From Pedobacter sp. UBA5917 (GTDB taxonomy: Bacteria; Bacteroidota; Bacteroidia; Sphingobacteriales; Sphingobacteriaceae): DNA of 21,460 bases. Positions 7,574-14,128 of the stretch are shown here, one piece after another. Position numbers and translations under genes: made by a program. Each line of letters begins with the position of its first letter. The stretch's first letter is position 1. The DNA lies in the NCBI RefSeq assembly GCF_002432345.1, contig NZ_DJDT01000061.1, forward strand, positions 1 to 21,460. Reading direction: 5' to 3'. The notes beneath the pieces were generated by a model. That model was not told the origin of the DNA and made no database searches. It was given only the letters and a program-made list of their open reading frames with translations.

Positions 7574-8665
7574 ATGTTTCAAGAAGTCTTAGGTGCTTAT
7601 GGACTTAACGTAGAAAAATTTAAAATTGAACCTTTCGGCTCGGGTTTGATTAACCATACCTGGAAAGTTTACAGTAACGAAATTGCTTATATTTTGCAGG
7701 AGGTAAATACCGAGGTATTCCGCCAGCCCCAAAACATTGCCCAGAATATCGAAACCATAAAGAAATACCTGGATCAAACGGCGCCGAAATATCTTTTTGT
7801 TGCACCTATTTCGGCTTCCAATGGAGATGATTTTGTGGTACTGGATGAACATTTCTACCGGGTTTTCCCATTTGTAGAAAATTCTTGTTCGATTGATTTT
7901 GTGCACCATCCGGAGCAGGCTTATCACGCTGCAAAGCAGTTTGGTAAATTTACAAGGATGTTATGTGCTTTCAATGTAAAGAAACTAAAACCCACCATCG
8001 AAGATTTCCATAACCTTCCGCTGCGTATCGAGCAATTTAAAACAGCTTTAGAGCAGGCCAGCGATGAGCGGATCGGGGAGGCGAAATTTGCCATAGAAGA
8101 AATTATAAGGCATTATGATATAGAAGAGCAATACGGCCACATGGTTGATAGTGGTGCATTGAGCCTGCGTGTGGTACACCACGATACCAAGATCAGCAAT
8201 GTGCTGCTGCAGGTAGAAAGTGGTGTTGGTTTATGTGTGATCGATCTGGATACGGTAATGCCGGGTTATTTTATCAGCGATGTTGGCGATATGATGCGTA
8301 CCTATTTATCTGAAGCAAATGAAGAAGAACGCGATTTTAATAAAATTGCCATCAGGGAAGATGTATTTGCCGCCATCCATAAAGGTTATATGGAAGAAAT
8401 GGACCAGGTTTTAAGTTTTACCGAAAAACAGTTCTTTATTTACGCCGGTAAATTTATGATCTATATGCAGGCGGTAAGGTTTATTGCCGATTTTTTAAAT
8501 GGCGATATTTATTACAAAACCAATTATCCTGACCATAATTTGGTAAGAGGGCTAAATCAGATCGATTTATTGAATAAATACATCGCTAAACAGCCTAAAT
8601 TCGAAGAAATTATAAAAAAAATAAACGGAAATAGGGTGAGCGACCCTAAAACAATATTAAACTGA
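7574..8665 (+). CDS. Sugar phosphotransferase of the N-acetylhexosamine 1-kinase type
   Basis: A 363-residue cytoplasmic kinase of the aminoglycoside phosphotransferase (APH) fold. The N-lobe nucleotide loop is FGSGLINHTWKV (21-32). The catalytic loop is HHDTKISNV (202-210), with Asp204 as the expected base and Asn209 for metal binding. The metal site VIDLDTVMPG (222-231), with Asp224 and Asp226, is like that of NahK, which makes N-acetylhexosamine 1-phosphate from GalNAc or GlcNAc. Its position after GH35 and GH109 genes fits phosphorylation of a released hexosamine for later UDP activation or breakdown. The 118-base gap before it holds a hairpin and a palindrome, so it may be partly uncoupled from the upstream genes. 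Related APH-fold kinases use choline, homoserine or other substrates, so the substrate is inferred from context and motif. Confidence 0.8.
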   Translation: MFQEVLGAYGLNVEKFKIEPFGSGLINHTWKVYSNEIAYILQEVNTEVFRQPQNIAQNIETIKKYLDQTAPKYLFVAPISASNGDDFVVLDEHFYRVFPFVENSCSIDFVHHPEQAYHAAKQFGKFTRMLCAFNVKKLKPTIEDFHNLPLRIEQFKTALEQASDERIGEAKFAIEEIIRHYDIEEQYGHMVDSGALSLRVVHHDTKISNVLLQVESGVGLCVIDLDTVMPGYFISDVGDMMRTYLSEANEEERDFNKIAIREDVFAAIHKGYMEEMDQVLSFTEKQFFIYAGKFMIYMQAVRFIADFLNGDIYYKTNYPDHNLVRGLNQIDLLNKYIAKQPKFEEIIKKINGNRVSDPKTILN

Positions 8666-8666
8666 T

Positions 8667-8730
8667 AAGGTAAAATAAAGGTGTCCGGGTTTTGGCTTCA
8701 TCGTTTGGGCCGGGCATTCTTTTTTACCTT
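8667..8730. terminator. Bidirectional terminator between convergent genes
   Basis: AAGGTAAAA (8667-8675) pairs perfectly with TTTTACCTT (8722-8730). Inside it, GTCCGG (8683-8688) pairs with CCGGGC (8710-8715, one G-T pair). A T-rich tract at 8719-8725 serves the plus strand and the A-rich left arm serves the minus strand. It starts two bases after the kinase stop and lies 50 bases beyond the end of the GtrA gene. Confidence 0.6.
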
Positions 8731-8781
8731 TTAAATAAGATTTGGTGATGCTAGAAAACAAAGCGCAAACGTTTGATGGGT

Positions 8782-9264
8782 TTAATTCTGGTTGTGCTGC
8801 AGGTGTTCTTTGGTTATTGGTTCAAAATATTCTTCTTCCTCGTATTCAAAATCATTCGTTTCATTAATTTTAAATACCCAATATTTCATTAAGGGATAAT
8901 TGAAACCATATGAAACAATACTATCGATCAATAATCTGCCGATTTTATAATCTATATTAACAGTGCTGTGTAAAAGATAAGTTCCGCCAGATTTGAGCAA
9001 AATACTACCTAAAACCACTGTAAAAAAACGTACTAACTGCCCTGTTGCGGTGCTGCAATATCCCTCGTTGTTCTTAAAAGCCCAGAAACGGTTGATGCAA
9101 AAATTAACAATACCGCCTATGGTTCCCGAAATTAAAATGGAAATGGTAAAATGGATGTGGATCCATTCGGTTAAGAGGATCATTAGTCCATAATCGGTAA
9201 CCCCGCCCGAAAATGCCGATACCTGTGCTTTTAAAAAGAGTTTCACCGATGGCCAGCTGATCAT
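8782..9264 (-). CDS. GtrA-family membrane protein
   Basis: A 160-residue protein with four predicted transmembrane segments (about 14-34, 40-60, 78-98 and 108-126) and an acidic tail of about 28 residues containing EYEEEEYFE. NRFWAFK (58-64) after helix 2 and KYWVFK (127-132) after helix 4 are the paired GtrA motifs. GtrA proteins are thought to help move lipid-linked sugars across the membrane or support neighbouring glycosyltransferases. Its ATG overlaps the stop of the CDP-alcohol phosphatidyltransferase gene by ATGA, so translation is probably coupled. No glycosyltransferase is nearby, so a role with the lipid enzyme is inferred from linkage only. Confidence 0.88.
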   Translation of the reverse strand: MISWPSVKLFLKAQVSAFSGGVTDYGLMILLTEWIHIHFTISILISGTIGGIVNFCINRFWAFKNNEGYCSTATGQLVRFFTVVLGSILLKSGGTYLLHSTVNIDYKIGRLLIDSIVSYGFNYPLMKYWVFKINETNDFEYEEEEYFEPITKEHLQHNQN

Positions 9265-9962
9265 GCCTTTTCCTCCCTGTCTTTCGCGTCGCCGGCTTTT
9301 AAAAGTTTTAAAGTATCGATGGTGTTCAGTATAAGTAATAAAGCTACCATAGCAATTGCAAAATAAGTAATACTGTCTTCAAATAATGTTTCGGCAACAA
9401 GTACCGACGAAATAATTACACGTAATTCTGTTGGGCCTAAACTACCCGAATCGATCTGGTAATGGCCGGTAATTTTATAGCGTAGCTGACTGATAATCAT
9501 CGACCAGCCGTATAATACCACAAACATAAAAGCTAAAATCTGGGTGAGTCCTTCCGCATAAAAGTAATAACCAAAACCAATCAGGATAATGCTAAGCCAA
9601 TCCATAACAATATCGAGTGCAAAGCCGTACCATTTTCGGGGGATTTCACGGTAATAAGCCAGGCGGCCATCCAACGAATCGCCGAGCCAGTTAACGAAAA
9701 AACCTAAAATGCCGATCAATAAATAGTTTTGGCCATAAAAATGGGCTAAAATAAATGCCGAAAACACAATGATGGAACCAAACATTCCGATAGCCGTCAT
9801 GATGTTTGGTGTAATCCATTTTGGAACCCTCTTTAACAAAAAGAGGATCAGGCTTTGTTCGCCTTTACGTAAAATATTGGTCCGTTCCCGATCTGCAAAT
9901 ACCCTTTTGCCTTTTGTATGGTCTTCCTGCTGTTTAATATTTTCCTCCCGTTTATACCCCAA
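9261..9962 (-). CDS. CDP-alcohol phosphatidyltransferase family membrane enzyme
   Basis: A 233-residue integral membrane enzyme that joins a CDP-activated lipid to an alcohol such as inositol, glycerol phosphate or another headgroup. The signature is D95-SL-D98-G99...A102-Y103...G113-xxx-D117-xxx-D121. The usual Arg after Ala is Tyr here (LAYYRE), while all four Asp are kept. LGPTELR (175-181) is another family-like motif, and five to six hydrophobic helices surround the site. The start is TTG at 9962; an in-frame stop lies just upstream (9969-9971) and the first ATG would remove the first 54 residues, so TTG is the best choice. The product lipid cannot be read from the sequence. The downstream GtrA gene overlaps by four bases. 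Confidence 0.85.
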   Translation of the reverse strand: MGYKREENIKQQEDHTKGKRVFADRERTNILRKGEQSLILFLLKRVPKWITPNIMTAIGMFGSIIVFSAFILAHFYGQNYLLIGILGFFVNWLGDSLDGRLAYYREIPRKWYGFALDIVMDWLSIILIGFGYYFYAEGLTQILAFMFVVLYGWSMIISQLRYKITGHYQIDSGSLGPTELRVIISSVLVAETLFEDSITYFAIAMVALLLILNTIDTLKLLKAGDAKDREEKA

Positions 9963-10104
9963 CCAGTATTACGCTAAATAGTATTGCGGTTCCCGGCCGG
10001 TAAAATTTTAAGCTGATTTTCTTTGGTAAACCCTTCGAAAAATCGGTTATCCGCTTTAGCTTTCCTGATCTTACCAGGTAACTGAATATTAACACAAATA
10101 ACAT
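9952..10104 (-). CDS. Possible 50-residue membrane peptide
   Basis: An ATG at 10104, four bases after the dioxygenase stop, opens a 50-codon frame ending at 9952, overlapping the start of the phosphatidyltransferase gene by 11 bases. It begins MLFVLIFSYLV, has a basic middle (KLKRITDFSKGLPKKISLK) and ends ILFSVILVGV. The tight spacing on both sides would fit a coupled operon gene. The sequence is AT-rich, though, and another frame in the same stretch is also open, so it may be chance or the remains of an older gene. Confidence 0.25.
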   Translation of the reverse strand: MLFVLIFSYLVRSGKLKRITDFSKGLPKKISLKFYRPGTAILFSVILVGV

Positions 10105-10108
10105 ATAT

Positions 10109-10915
10109 TTATTTTACAATCCCTGCAAAACGCTGGTAAAACACAGTCGGACTATTCTCATTTTTTGGGGCATACTTGCCGGCAATAATCGGGATATAAA
10201 TTACCCTGCGTCTGCTTTCTTCACCACGCACCGCCGATTCTGCAACCCTGTGCCATAACCTGCCATCATGTATGGTTAAATCTCCTGCTTCGGGCAATAT
10301 CGATACCTCATCAGCGTCAGGTTTATTATCCAGAAAGTATTTCTTGCGGAACAACATCTGGTAAATGCTTTGTTTGTGTGTACCCGGTATAATTTTTAAT
10401 CCGCCATTTTCAGGTTTTAAAGTGCTTAGATGGATGCCTACATTCAACATCGGATTCAACTTTGTACCGTAAAAAATATCGCGTAAACCATCTGTATGCC
10501 AGCCCATTTTACTGAATTTGCTATCTGGTCCGTTAATGTAGTGGTTAAAAACCATCCCGTCTTTTTCTTCTGTGCCCAGGCGTGCGCCATCTCCTGCCAG
10601 TTGAAGCAATGCATTAAAACGTGGATCCAAAAGCAAACCGCTTAATGTTTGGTGCTGCTGGTTAAGAAAGGCAAAACGCTGTACAATCGGAGAGCCGTCA
10701 AGGTCTTTTCCGTATTTAATAGGCACCCCGTTTATTTTTTTGGTATCTTGCTCGATCAATTTTTTTTCTACCTGTTTTGAGGCATCAATGATGGATGAAA
10801 CGGTTTCGGGTTTTATGAAATTCTTGAAATGGATAAAACCATGGGTATTAAAAAAATCAAGTTGTTGCTCGGTTAACTGTTCGGATAGGGTAAAGGTTGG
10901 ATACGATGTGGCCAT
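10109..10915 (-). CDS. Phytanoyl-CoA dioxygenase (PhyH) family protein
   Basis: A 268-residue Fe(II)/2-oxoglutarate-dependent oxygenase. LTEQQLDFFNTHGFIHFKNF (14-33) is the typical N-terminal entry of the family. The metal ligands are His140 and Asp142 in GWHTDG, with a distal His in IHDGRLWHRV (probably His222) and arginines at 235-237 for 2-oxoglutarate. Such enzymes hydroxylate lipids or small metabolites; the substrate here is unknown. It is followed on the same strand by the CDP-alcohol phosphatidyltransferase and GtrA genes, which suggests a lipid, but the 146-base gap after it weakens a strict operon. A good Bacteroidetes-type promoter lies 159 bases upstream. Confidence 0.9.
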   Translation of the reverse strand: MATSYPTFTLSEQLTEQQLDFFNTHGFIHFKNFIKPETVSSIIDASKQVEKKLIEQDTKKINGVPIKYGKDLDGSPIVQRFAFLNQQHQTLSGLLLDPRFNALLQLAGDGARLGTEEKDGMVFNHYINGPDSKFSKMGWHTDGLRDIFYGTKLNPMLNVGIHLSTLKPENGGLKIIPGTHKQSIYQMLFRKKYFLDNKPDADEVSILPEAGDLTIHDGRLWHRVAESAVRGEESRRRVIYIPIIAGKYAPKNENSPTVFYQRFAGIVK

Positions 10916-11073
10916 TGTAAATAAAAATTAAAGGTTTAGGAAAAAAGAATATTAGTGGGAATAGATTATGCGCAACAACAGCACATTCGCATGGGCGAGT
11001 GGTTCGGTGCTGAAAGGAAATAAAACAGATTAGTTTTATTCGACATAGTCTATAGAATTAGTAGTATTTAATA

Positions 11074-11102
11074 CAAACGTAACATATTTTTAATATTCCA
11101 AA
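11074..11102 (-). promoter_or_regulatory. Candidate promoter of the dioxygenase gene
   Basis: Read on the minus strand, TTTG (11102-11099), 17 bases and TACGTTTG (11081-11074) match the Bacteroidetes -33 TTTG and -7 TAnnTTTG boxes; the -7 box is a perfect match. It predicts a leader of roughly 150 bases before the dioxygenase ATG at 10915. Confidence 0.42.
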
Positions 11103-11206
11103 GAATTTTATTTAAAATATTTCAAAATAATTTTTTGAATTGGAGCTGGTTTGGCTTGATTCGTTATTATTAGTTGGAGTTTTTCTATAAATACCCACGC
11201 CCGATG

Positions 11207-11267
11207 CGTCATCTCGAGCGAAGTGCAACGCAGCCGAGAGATCTATCCCGAGATGACGTTTTTTTTT
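11207..11267. repeat. REP-like hairpin element with T9 tail
   Basis: CGTCATCTCG (11207-11216) pairs perfectly over ten bases with CGAGATGACG (11249-11258), followed by nine T. The interior (GAGCGAAGTGCAACGCAGCCGAGAGA) can also pair TCTCG with CGAGA. From memory this wording, CTCGAGCGAAGTGCAACGCA, is a dispersed repeat in Sphingobacteriaceae and other genomes. On the plus strand it could also terminate transcription. Confidence 0.6.
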
Positions 11268-11274
11268 AACCTAA

Positions 11275-11319
11275 ACTTTGACAATCTTATAAGCATTATG
11301 CCTGTAAGATTGTCAAAGT
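11275..11319. repeat. 45-bp inverted repeat with perfect 15-bp arms
   Basis: ACTTTGACAATCTTA (11275-11289) and TAAGATTGTCAAAGT (11305-11319) are perfect complements around a 15-base loop that contains GCATTATGC. No T-run follows, and the flanks show no target-site duplication that I can see. It starts eight bases after the REP-like element. Confidence 0.6.
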
Positions 11320-11480
11320 AGGTGTTACGGATAACAAAGTGATTTAGAGCAGATGCTGCTGGTCATTGAAAATTGATCATTGGTAATTAATTTTCTACTC
11401 CATTACTCTTCCGTGTTTTCTGTGTCTCCGTGGCAAACATGCCATAGTCTCGGTCGCAAACGATGTTAAGAACAATTTTA

Positions 11481-11504
11481 GTGTCAGATGCTAACATCTG
11501 ACAC
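11481..11504. repeat. Inverted repeat with perfect 10-bp arms
   Basis: GTGTCAGATG (11481-11490) and CATCTGACAC (11495-11504) pair perfectly around CTAA. It lies 88 bases past the end of the dehydrogenase gene on its transcribed side, so it could stabilise or end that transcript, although no T-run follows on the minus strand. Confidence 0.55.
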
Positions 11505-11592
11505 CACAAAAACTTCAAACATCTAACCCCAGACACGCGACTTTTCCTATGTATTGGTTATTGATTCCATTATCCCTCTCACATTTTCCATC

Positions 11593-12384
11593 TTACTTCG
11601 TCTTATAAATTCCAGCGGCCATTTTTTCGATAAATCCCTTTGGCAAAATCCTGTTGGCATATACGCTGATGATATTGGTAAAACCGGGTATAATCTCCGA
11701 TTTTTTAGCAAACATGCCCTTAATTGCAATTTCGGCCACTTCATCGGGTTGCATGTTAAACTTTTCGGCCATTTTATTAAAAGCATCCAGACCTGCACGC
11801 TGGGCAAAACCAGTATCAACCGGCCCCGGACTCAAACAGCTTACCGAAACCCCACTGTTTTTCAGCTCGAAACGCAAGGCACGCGTAAACGATAAAACAT
11901 ATGCTTTAGTGGCCGAATAAATGGCAAGGGTAGGCACGGCCTGGTAAGCAGCAGTACTCGAAACATTAAGAATATAAGCCTTTTCTGCTTTCGAAAGTGC
12001 CGGAAGTAATAAATGGCACAGCGAAGTAAGGGTATTCATGTTTAACTGGCACATTTCTAATTGGGCAGCTAAATCCAGTTCTGCAAATTTTCCCCACAAA
12101 CCATAACCCGCATTATTGATCAGGATGTGGATATGATAACCTTTGTTGTTTACCCAATCTAATACTTTTTTGGGAGCATCAATAATACTAAGGTCAATAG
12201 GCAGAATATCGACCTCAACTCCATGCTGATTTTTAATTTCTGTTTGAAGTTTGCCAAGTTCATCAGCAGAACGTGCTATAAGGAGCAGATTGATTTTTCT
12301 TTTGGCTAAAGCAATAGCCATCGATTTACCAATGCCTTTACTGGCTCCGGTAACCAGTGCATAATTTGTTTTTATCTCTGCCAT
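11593..12384 (-). CDS. Short-chain dehydrogenase/reductase (SDR)
   Basis: A 263-residue classical SDR with an NAD(P)-binding Rossmann fold. TGASKGIG (12-19) is the cofactor loop, with LIARSADEL (35-43) after strand 2, where the Arg favours NADPH. NNAG is at 90-93. The catalytic set is Asn116, Ser142 or Ser143, Tyr156 and Lys160 (YSATK). SPGPVDTGF follows the active site. The extended C-terminus with GFTNIISVYANRILP resembles the DltE/COG0300 group of oxidoreductases with unknown substrates, so the reaction is not assigned. It is divergent from the PepSY gene and stands alone; its 3' side faces the repeat-rich gap. The ATG at 12384 gives the expected family length. Confidence 0.9.
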   Translation of the reverse strand: MAEIKTNYALVTGASKGIGKSMAIALAKRKINLLLIARSADELGKLQTEIKNQHGVEVDILPIDLSIIDAPKKVLDWVNNKGYHIHILINNAGYGLWGKFAELDLAAQLEMCQLNMNTLTSLCHLLLPALSKAEKAYILNVSSTAAYQAVPTLAIYSATKAYVLSFTRALRFELKNSGVSVSCLSPGPVDTGFAQRAGLDAFNKMAEKFNMQPDEVAEIAIKGMFAKKSEIIPGFTNIISVYANRILPKGFIEKMAAGIYKTK

Positions 12385-12492
12385 CGTATTTATTATCTAT
12401 GTGGTTCAGCACAAATATCAAATAAAATCGGCTTTACGCTTATTTTATTTTAAAATGTATGAAGACATCATGATCTGTATCTTTTTTATGTT

Positions 12493-12527
12493 ATTATTCT
12501 TAACGAGTCTAAATAATGTTAGATTTG
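12493..12527 (+). promoter_or_regulatory. Candidate promoter with overlapping inverted repeat before PepSY gene
   Basis: TAGATTTG at 12520-12527 is a perfect match to the Bacteroidetes -7 consensus. Directly upstream, ATTATT (12493-12498) and AATAAT (12512-12517) form an inverted repeat with 13 bases between, covering the -33 to -7 interval. PepSY proteins are often iron-regulated and Fur sites are AT-rich inverted repeats, so a Fur-like site is possible; this is inference, not a motif match. Confidence 0.4.
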
Positions 12528-12540
12528 CGGAAATTTTAAA

Positions 12541-12552
12541 GCTTCATGAAGC
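12541..12552. promoter_or_regulatory. 12-bp perfect palindrome in the PepSY leader
   Basis: GCTTCATGAAGC is a perfect palindrome just downstream of the predicted transcription start. It contains the ATG of a tiny leader ORF and could be an operator or a short hairpin. Confidence 0.3.
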
Positions 12553-12611
12553 AATTAATATGGTTAACAGCTATTTTTAACCCTTTATCGGTTATTTTTT
12601 TAATTATTTAA
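12546..12611 (+). CDS. Possible 21-residue leader peptide
   Basis: ATG at 12546 opens a 21-codon frame ending with TAA at 12609-12611, ten bases before the PepSY ATG. The peptide is hydrophobic (MKQLIWLTAIFNPLSVIFLI). Its reading frame passes through the alternative hairpins of the leader, so translating ribosomes would disturb them. In AT-rich DNA such a frame can arise by chance. Confidence 0.22.
   Translation: MKQLIWLTAIFNPLSVIFLII
12562..12601 (+). promoter_or_regulatory. Alternative hairpins, candidate attenuator before PepSY gene
   Basis: GGTTAA (12562-12567) can pair with TTAACC (12577-12582). The same TAACC (12578-12582) can instead pair with GGTTA (12590-12594), which is followed by seven T, the form of an intrinsic terminator. 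A further TTAACC at 12615-12620 touches the PepSY start and could also pair with 12590-12594. The stems are short, so the energies may be marginal. Confidence 0.35.
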
Positions 12612-12621
12612 TGTTTAACCG

Positions 12622-13737
12622 ATGAAAAACAAAAATTTTAAGACTGTTGTCCGGAATATCCACCTTTGGTTGGGTTTAACTACCGGTTTGGTGGTAATGA
12701 TCATCAGCATTACAGGTGCGCTTTATATTTTTGAAGAAGAAATCAGGGATTTTACCCAGAAGGACTTTCGCTATGTAGCTGTTCAGCAGAAACCTTTTGT
12801 AGGTTTAGAAAAGATCATCACTGGATTTGAAAAAGTATCCCCAAAAGATCAGTTAAGGTTAATCAGGATTGAGGACGCCATACCCAATGCAACGGTAGAA
12901 ATTACCACTAAAAAAGCGGCGGTTTATTATTTCAATCCTTATGATGCCTCTTTAGTTAAAAAAGGAAAAGAAGATTGGCTCCAGGTGGTTCAACATATCC
13001 ACACTTCGTTATTATTGGGCAAAACAGGTGAGTTTATCATGCAATGGTCGGTGGCTATTTTTGTAATCATGCTTATTACCGGCCTGGTACTTTGGTTTCC
13101 GGGGCAGATGCGTTTGCTAAAACAATCGTTAACCATAAAAAGAAAAGCCTCTTTTAAACGCCTTAATTACGACCTGCATAACGTGCTGGGTTTTTACGCT
13201 TCCATTGTACTTTTGGTTACTGCTTTAAGTGGTTTATATTTTGCCTTTAAGGGTGTGAAGAACTTTGCCAGTGCTTTTACCGGGAGTAAATTAGGGCAGG
13301 GAAAAGCTGTTGTGATGGCAAAACCTACACAGATTGATTCTGTTCCGCAACGTTACGATAAAATCTATACCGAAGCTAAAATCAAATATCCGGGTGCTGT
13401 TGCCAGCAATTTTTCGTTACGCGGAAAAGGTGAACTGCGTTTGCGGATGATTTATCCTTACCGTTGGGCTCGTAACCAGAATACATTTTTCTACGATGCC
13501 GCTACCGGTGCGATGCTCAGGGCAAAACTTTACAAAAACTTTAACGGTGCCGACCTCATCGAGGCCACCAATTACGATCTACATACCGGTCGCTTATTGG
13601 GTTTACCCAACAAAATTGTTTCTTTCCTAGCAGCTTTAATTGCGGCCAGTTTACCGGTAACGGGTTTTATCATATGGTGGAAAAAAAGGAAAAAGCCCAG
13701 AAAGAAGCCTGCTATAGCTGTTCAGCATAGGCTTTAA
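12622..13737 (+). CDS. PepSY-associated TM helix protein, possible siderophore or heme-iron reductase
   Basis: A 371-residue inner-membrane protein with four hydrophobic helices at about 15-37, 138-160, 188-210 and 332-353, and PepSY-type soluble segments between them. Conserved-looking histidines sit near the membrane: His14 (IHLWLG), His125 and His127 (QHIHTSLLLG), His186 (YDLHNVLGFY) and His321 (YDLHTGRLLG). This pattern is that of PepSY_TM proteins often encoded beside siderophore receptors and proposed to reduce ferric siderophores with heme. No receptor gene is present here, so the role is inferred. The tail is very basic (KKRKKPRKKP). Its 3' end overlaps the end of the convergent SRPBCC gene by 26 bases. 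The leader has promoter, inverted repeat and attenuator-like features. Confidence 0.88.
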   Translation: MKNKNFKTVVRNIHLWLGLTTGLVVMIISITGALYIFEEEIRDFTQKDFRYVAVQQKPFVGLEKIITGFEKVSPKDQLRLIRIEDAIPNATVEITTKKAAVYYFNPYDASLVKKGKEDWLQVVQHIHTSLLLGKTGEFIMQWSVAIFVIMLITGLVLWFPGQMRLLKQSLTIKRKASFKRLNYDLHNVLGFYASIVLLVTALSGLYFAFKGVKNFASAFTGSKLGQGKAVVMAKPTQIDSVPQRYDKIYTEAKIKYPGAVASNFSLRGKGELRLRMIYPYRWARNQNTFFYDAATGAMLRAKLYKNFNGADLIEATNYDLHTGRLLGLPNKIVSFLAALIAASLPVTGFIIWWKKRKKPRKKPAIAVQHRL

Positions 13738-14128
13738 GCTGATTAAGCCCGGTTTGGCAAAAACGCTGTTGCATGTTTAAATCAAGGTTGGCAACCGGTT
13801 CAAAAACTTCCGTAAGGGTAACGGGTTCGCTTCCTGTAAAAGTAATCTTGGTTTTTCTGCCGTCGTCTAAAGTATAGGCAATGCTTTGGTGTGTAATGAT
13901 TTCTGTATAATTACCACCAAAATCGAAATTTTCGCTGCCATCTTTCTTCGCCATAGCGTACAGAAATCCTCCTCCTTCGACTAAGTTATTTTCGATTTTT
14001 TTATTGATCCATTCATCCGAAGGAGCATTCCATTTGGCAATATGTTCTGGTTCGTTCCAAAGTTTCCAAACCAATTCAATTGGCCGGTTAATGGTAACAA
14101 TGGCTGTTAGGGTGTTTTCGTTTTCCAT
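13712..14128 (-). CDS. SRPBCC / AHSA1-like domain protein
   Basis: A 138-residue single-domain protein of the START-like SRPBCC fold, which binds hydrophobic ligands in a deep cavity. The usual opening, TINRPIELVWKLWNEPEHIAKWN (12-34), is followed by GGGFLYAM, FGGNYTEI, YTLDDGRKTKITF and the closing helix QTGLNQLKAYAEQL, as in AHSA1-like (activator of Hsp90 homologue) bacterial proteins. Such proteins are stress- or detoxification-associated, but no function can be read here. It ends inside the 3' end of the convergent PepSY gene, sharing 26 bases. The length is typical for the family. Confidence 0.9.
   Translation of the reverse strand: MENENTLTAIVTINRPIELVWKLWNEPEHIAKWNAPSDEWINKKIENNLVEGGGFLYAMAKKDGSENFDFGGNYTEIITHQSIAYTLDDGRKTKITFTGSEPVTLTEVFEPVANLDLNMQQRFCQTGLNQLKAYAEQL

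Larger units (their letters stand above)
10916..11592. other. 677-base gene-free region rich in inverted repeats
   Basis: It lies between the start of the dioxygenase gene and the end of the short-chain dehydrogenase gene. It contains a minus-strand promoter at 11074-11102 and three strong inverted repeats (11207-11267, 11275-11319 and 11481-11504). It also holds low-complexity phrases such as TCATTGGTAATTAATTT and TTTTCTGTGTCTCCGTGGC, which look like old intergenic repeats. I find no believable gene in it. Confidence 0.65.

Noticed and set aside
8766..8775. CAAACGTTTG palindrome resembling a LacI-family operator centre
   Set aside because: It lies just beyond the 3' end of the GtrA gene between convergent genes, where no promoter is expected.
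9975..10100. Second open minus-strand frame translating to KIRKAKADNRFFEGFTKENQ
   Set aside because: It looks protein-like but has no start codon and is closed by a stop upstream; at most a relic.
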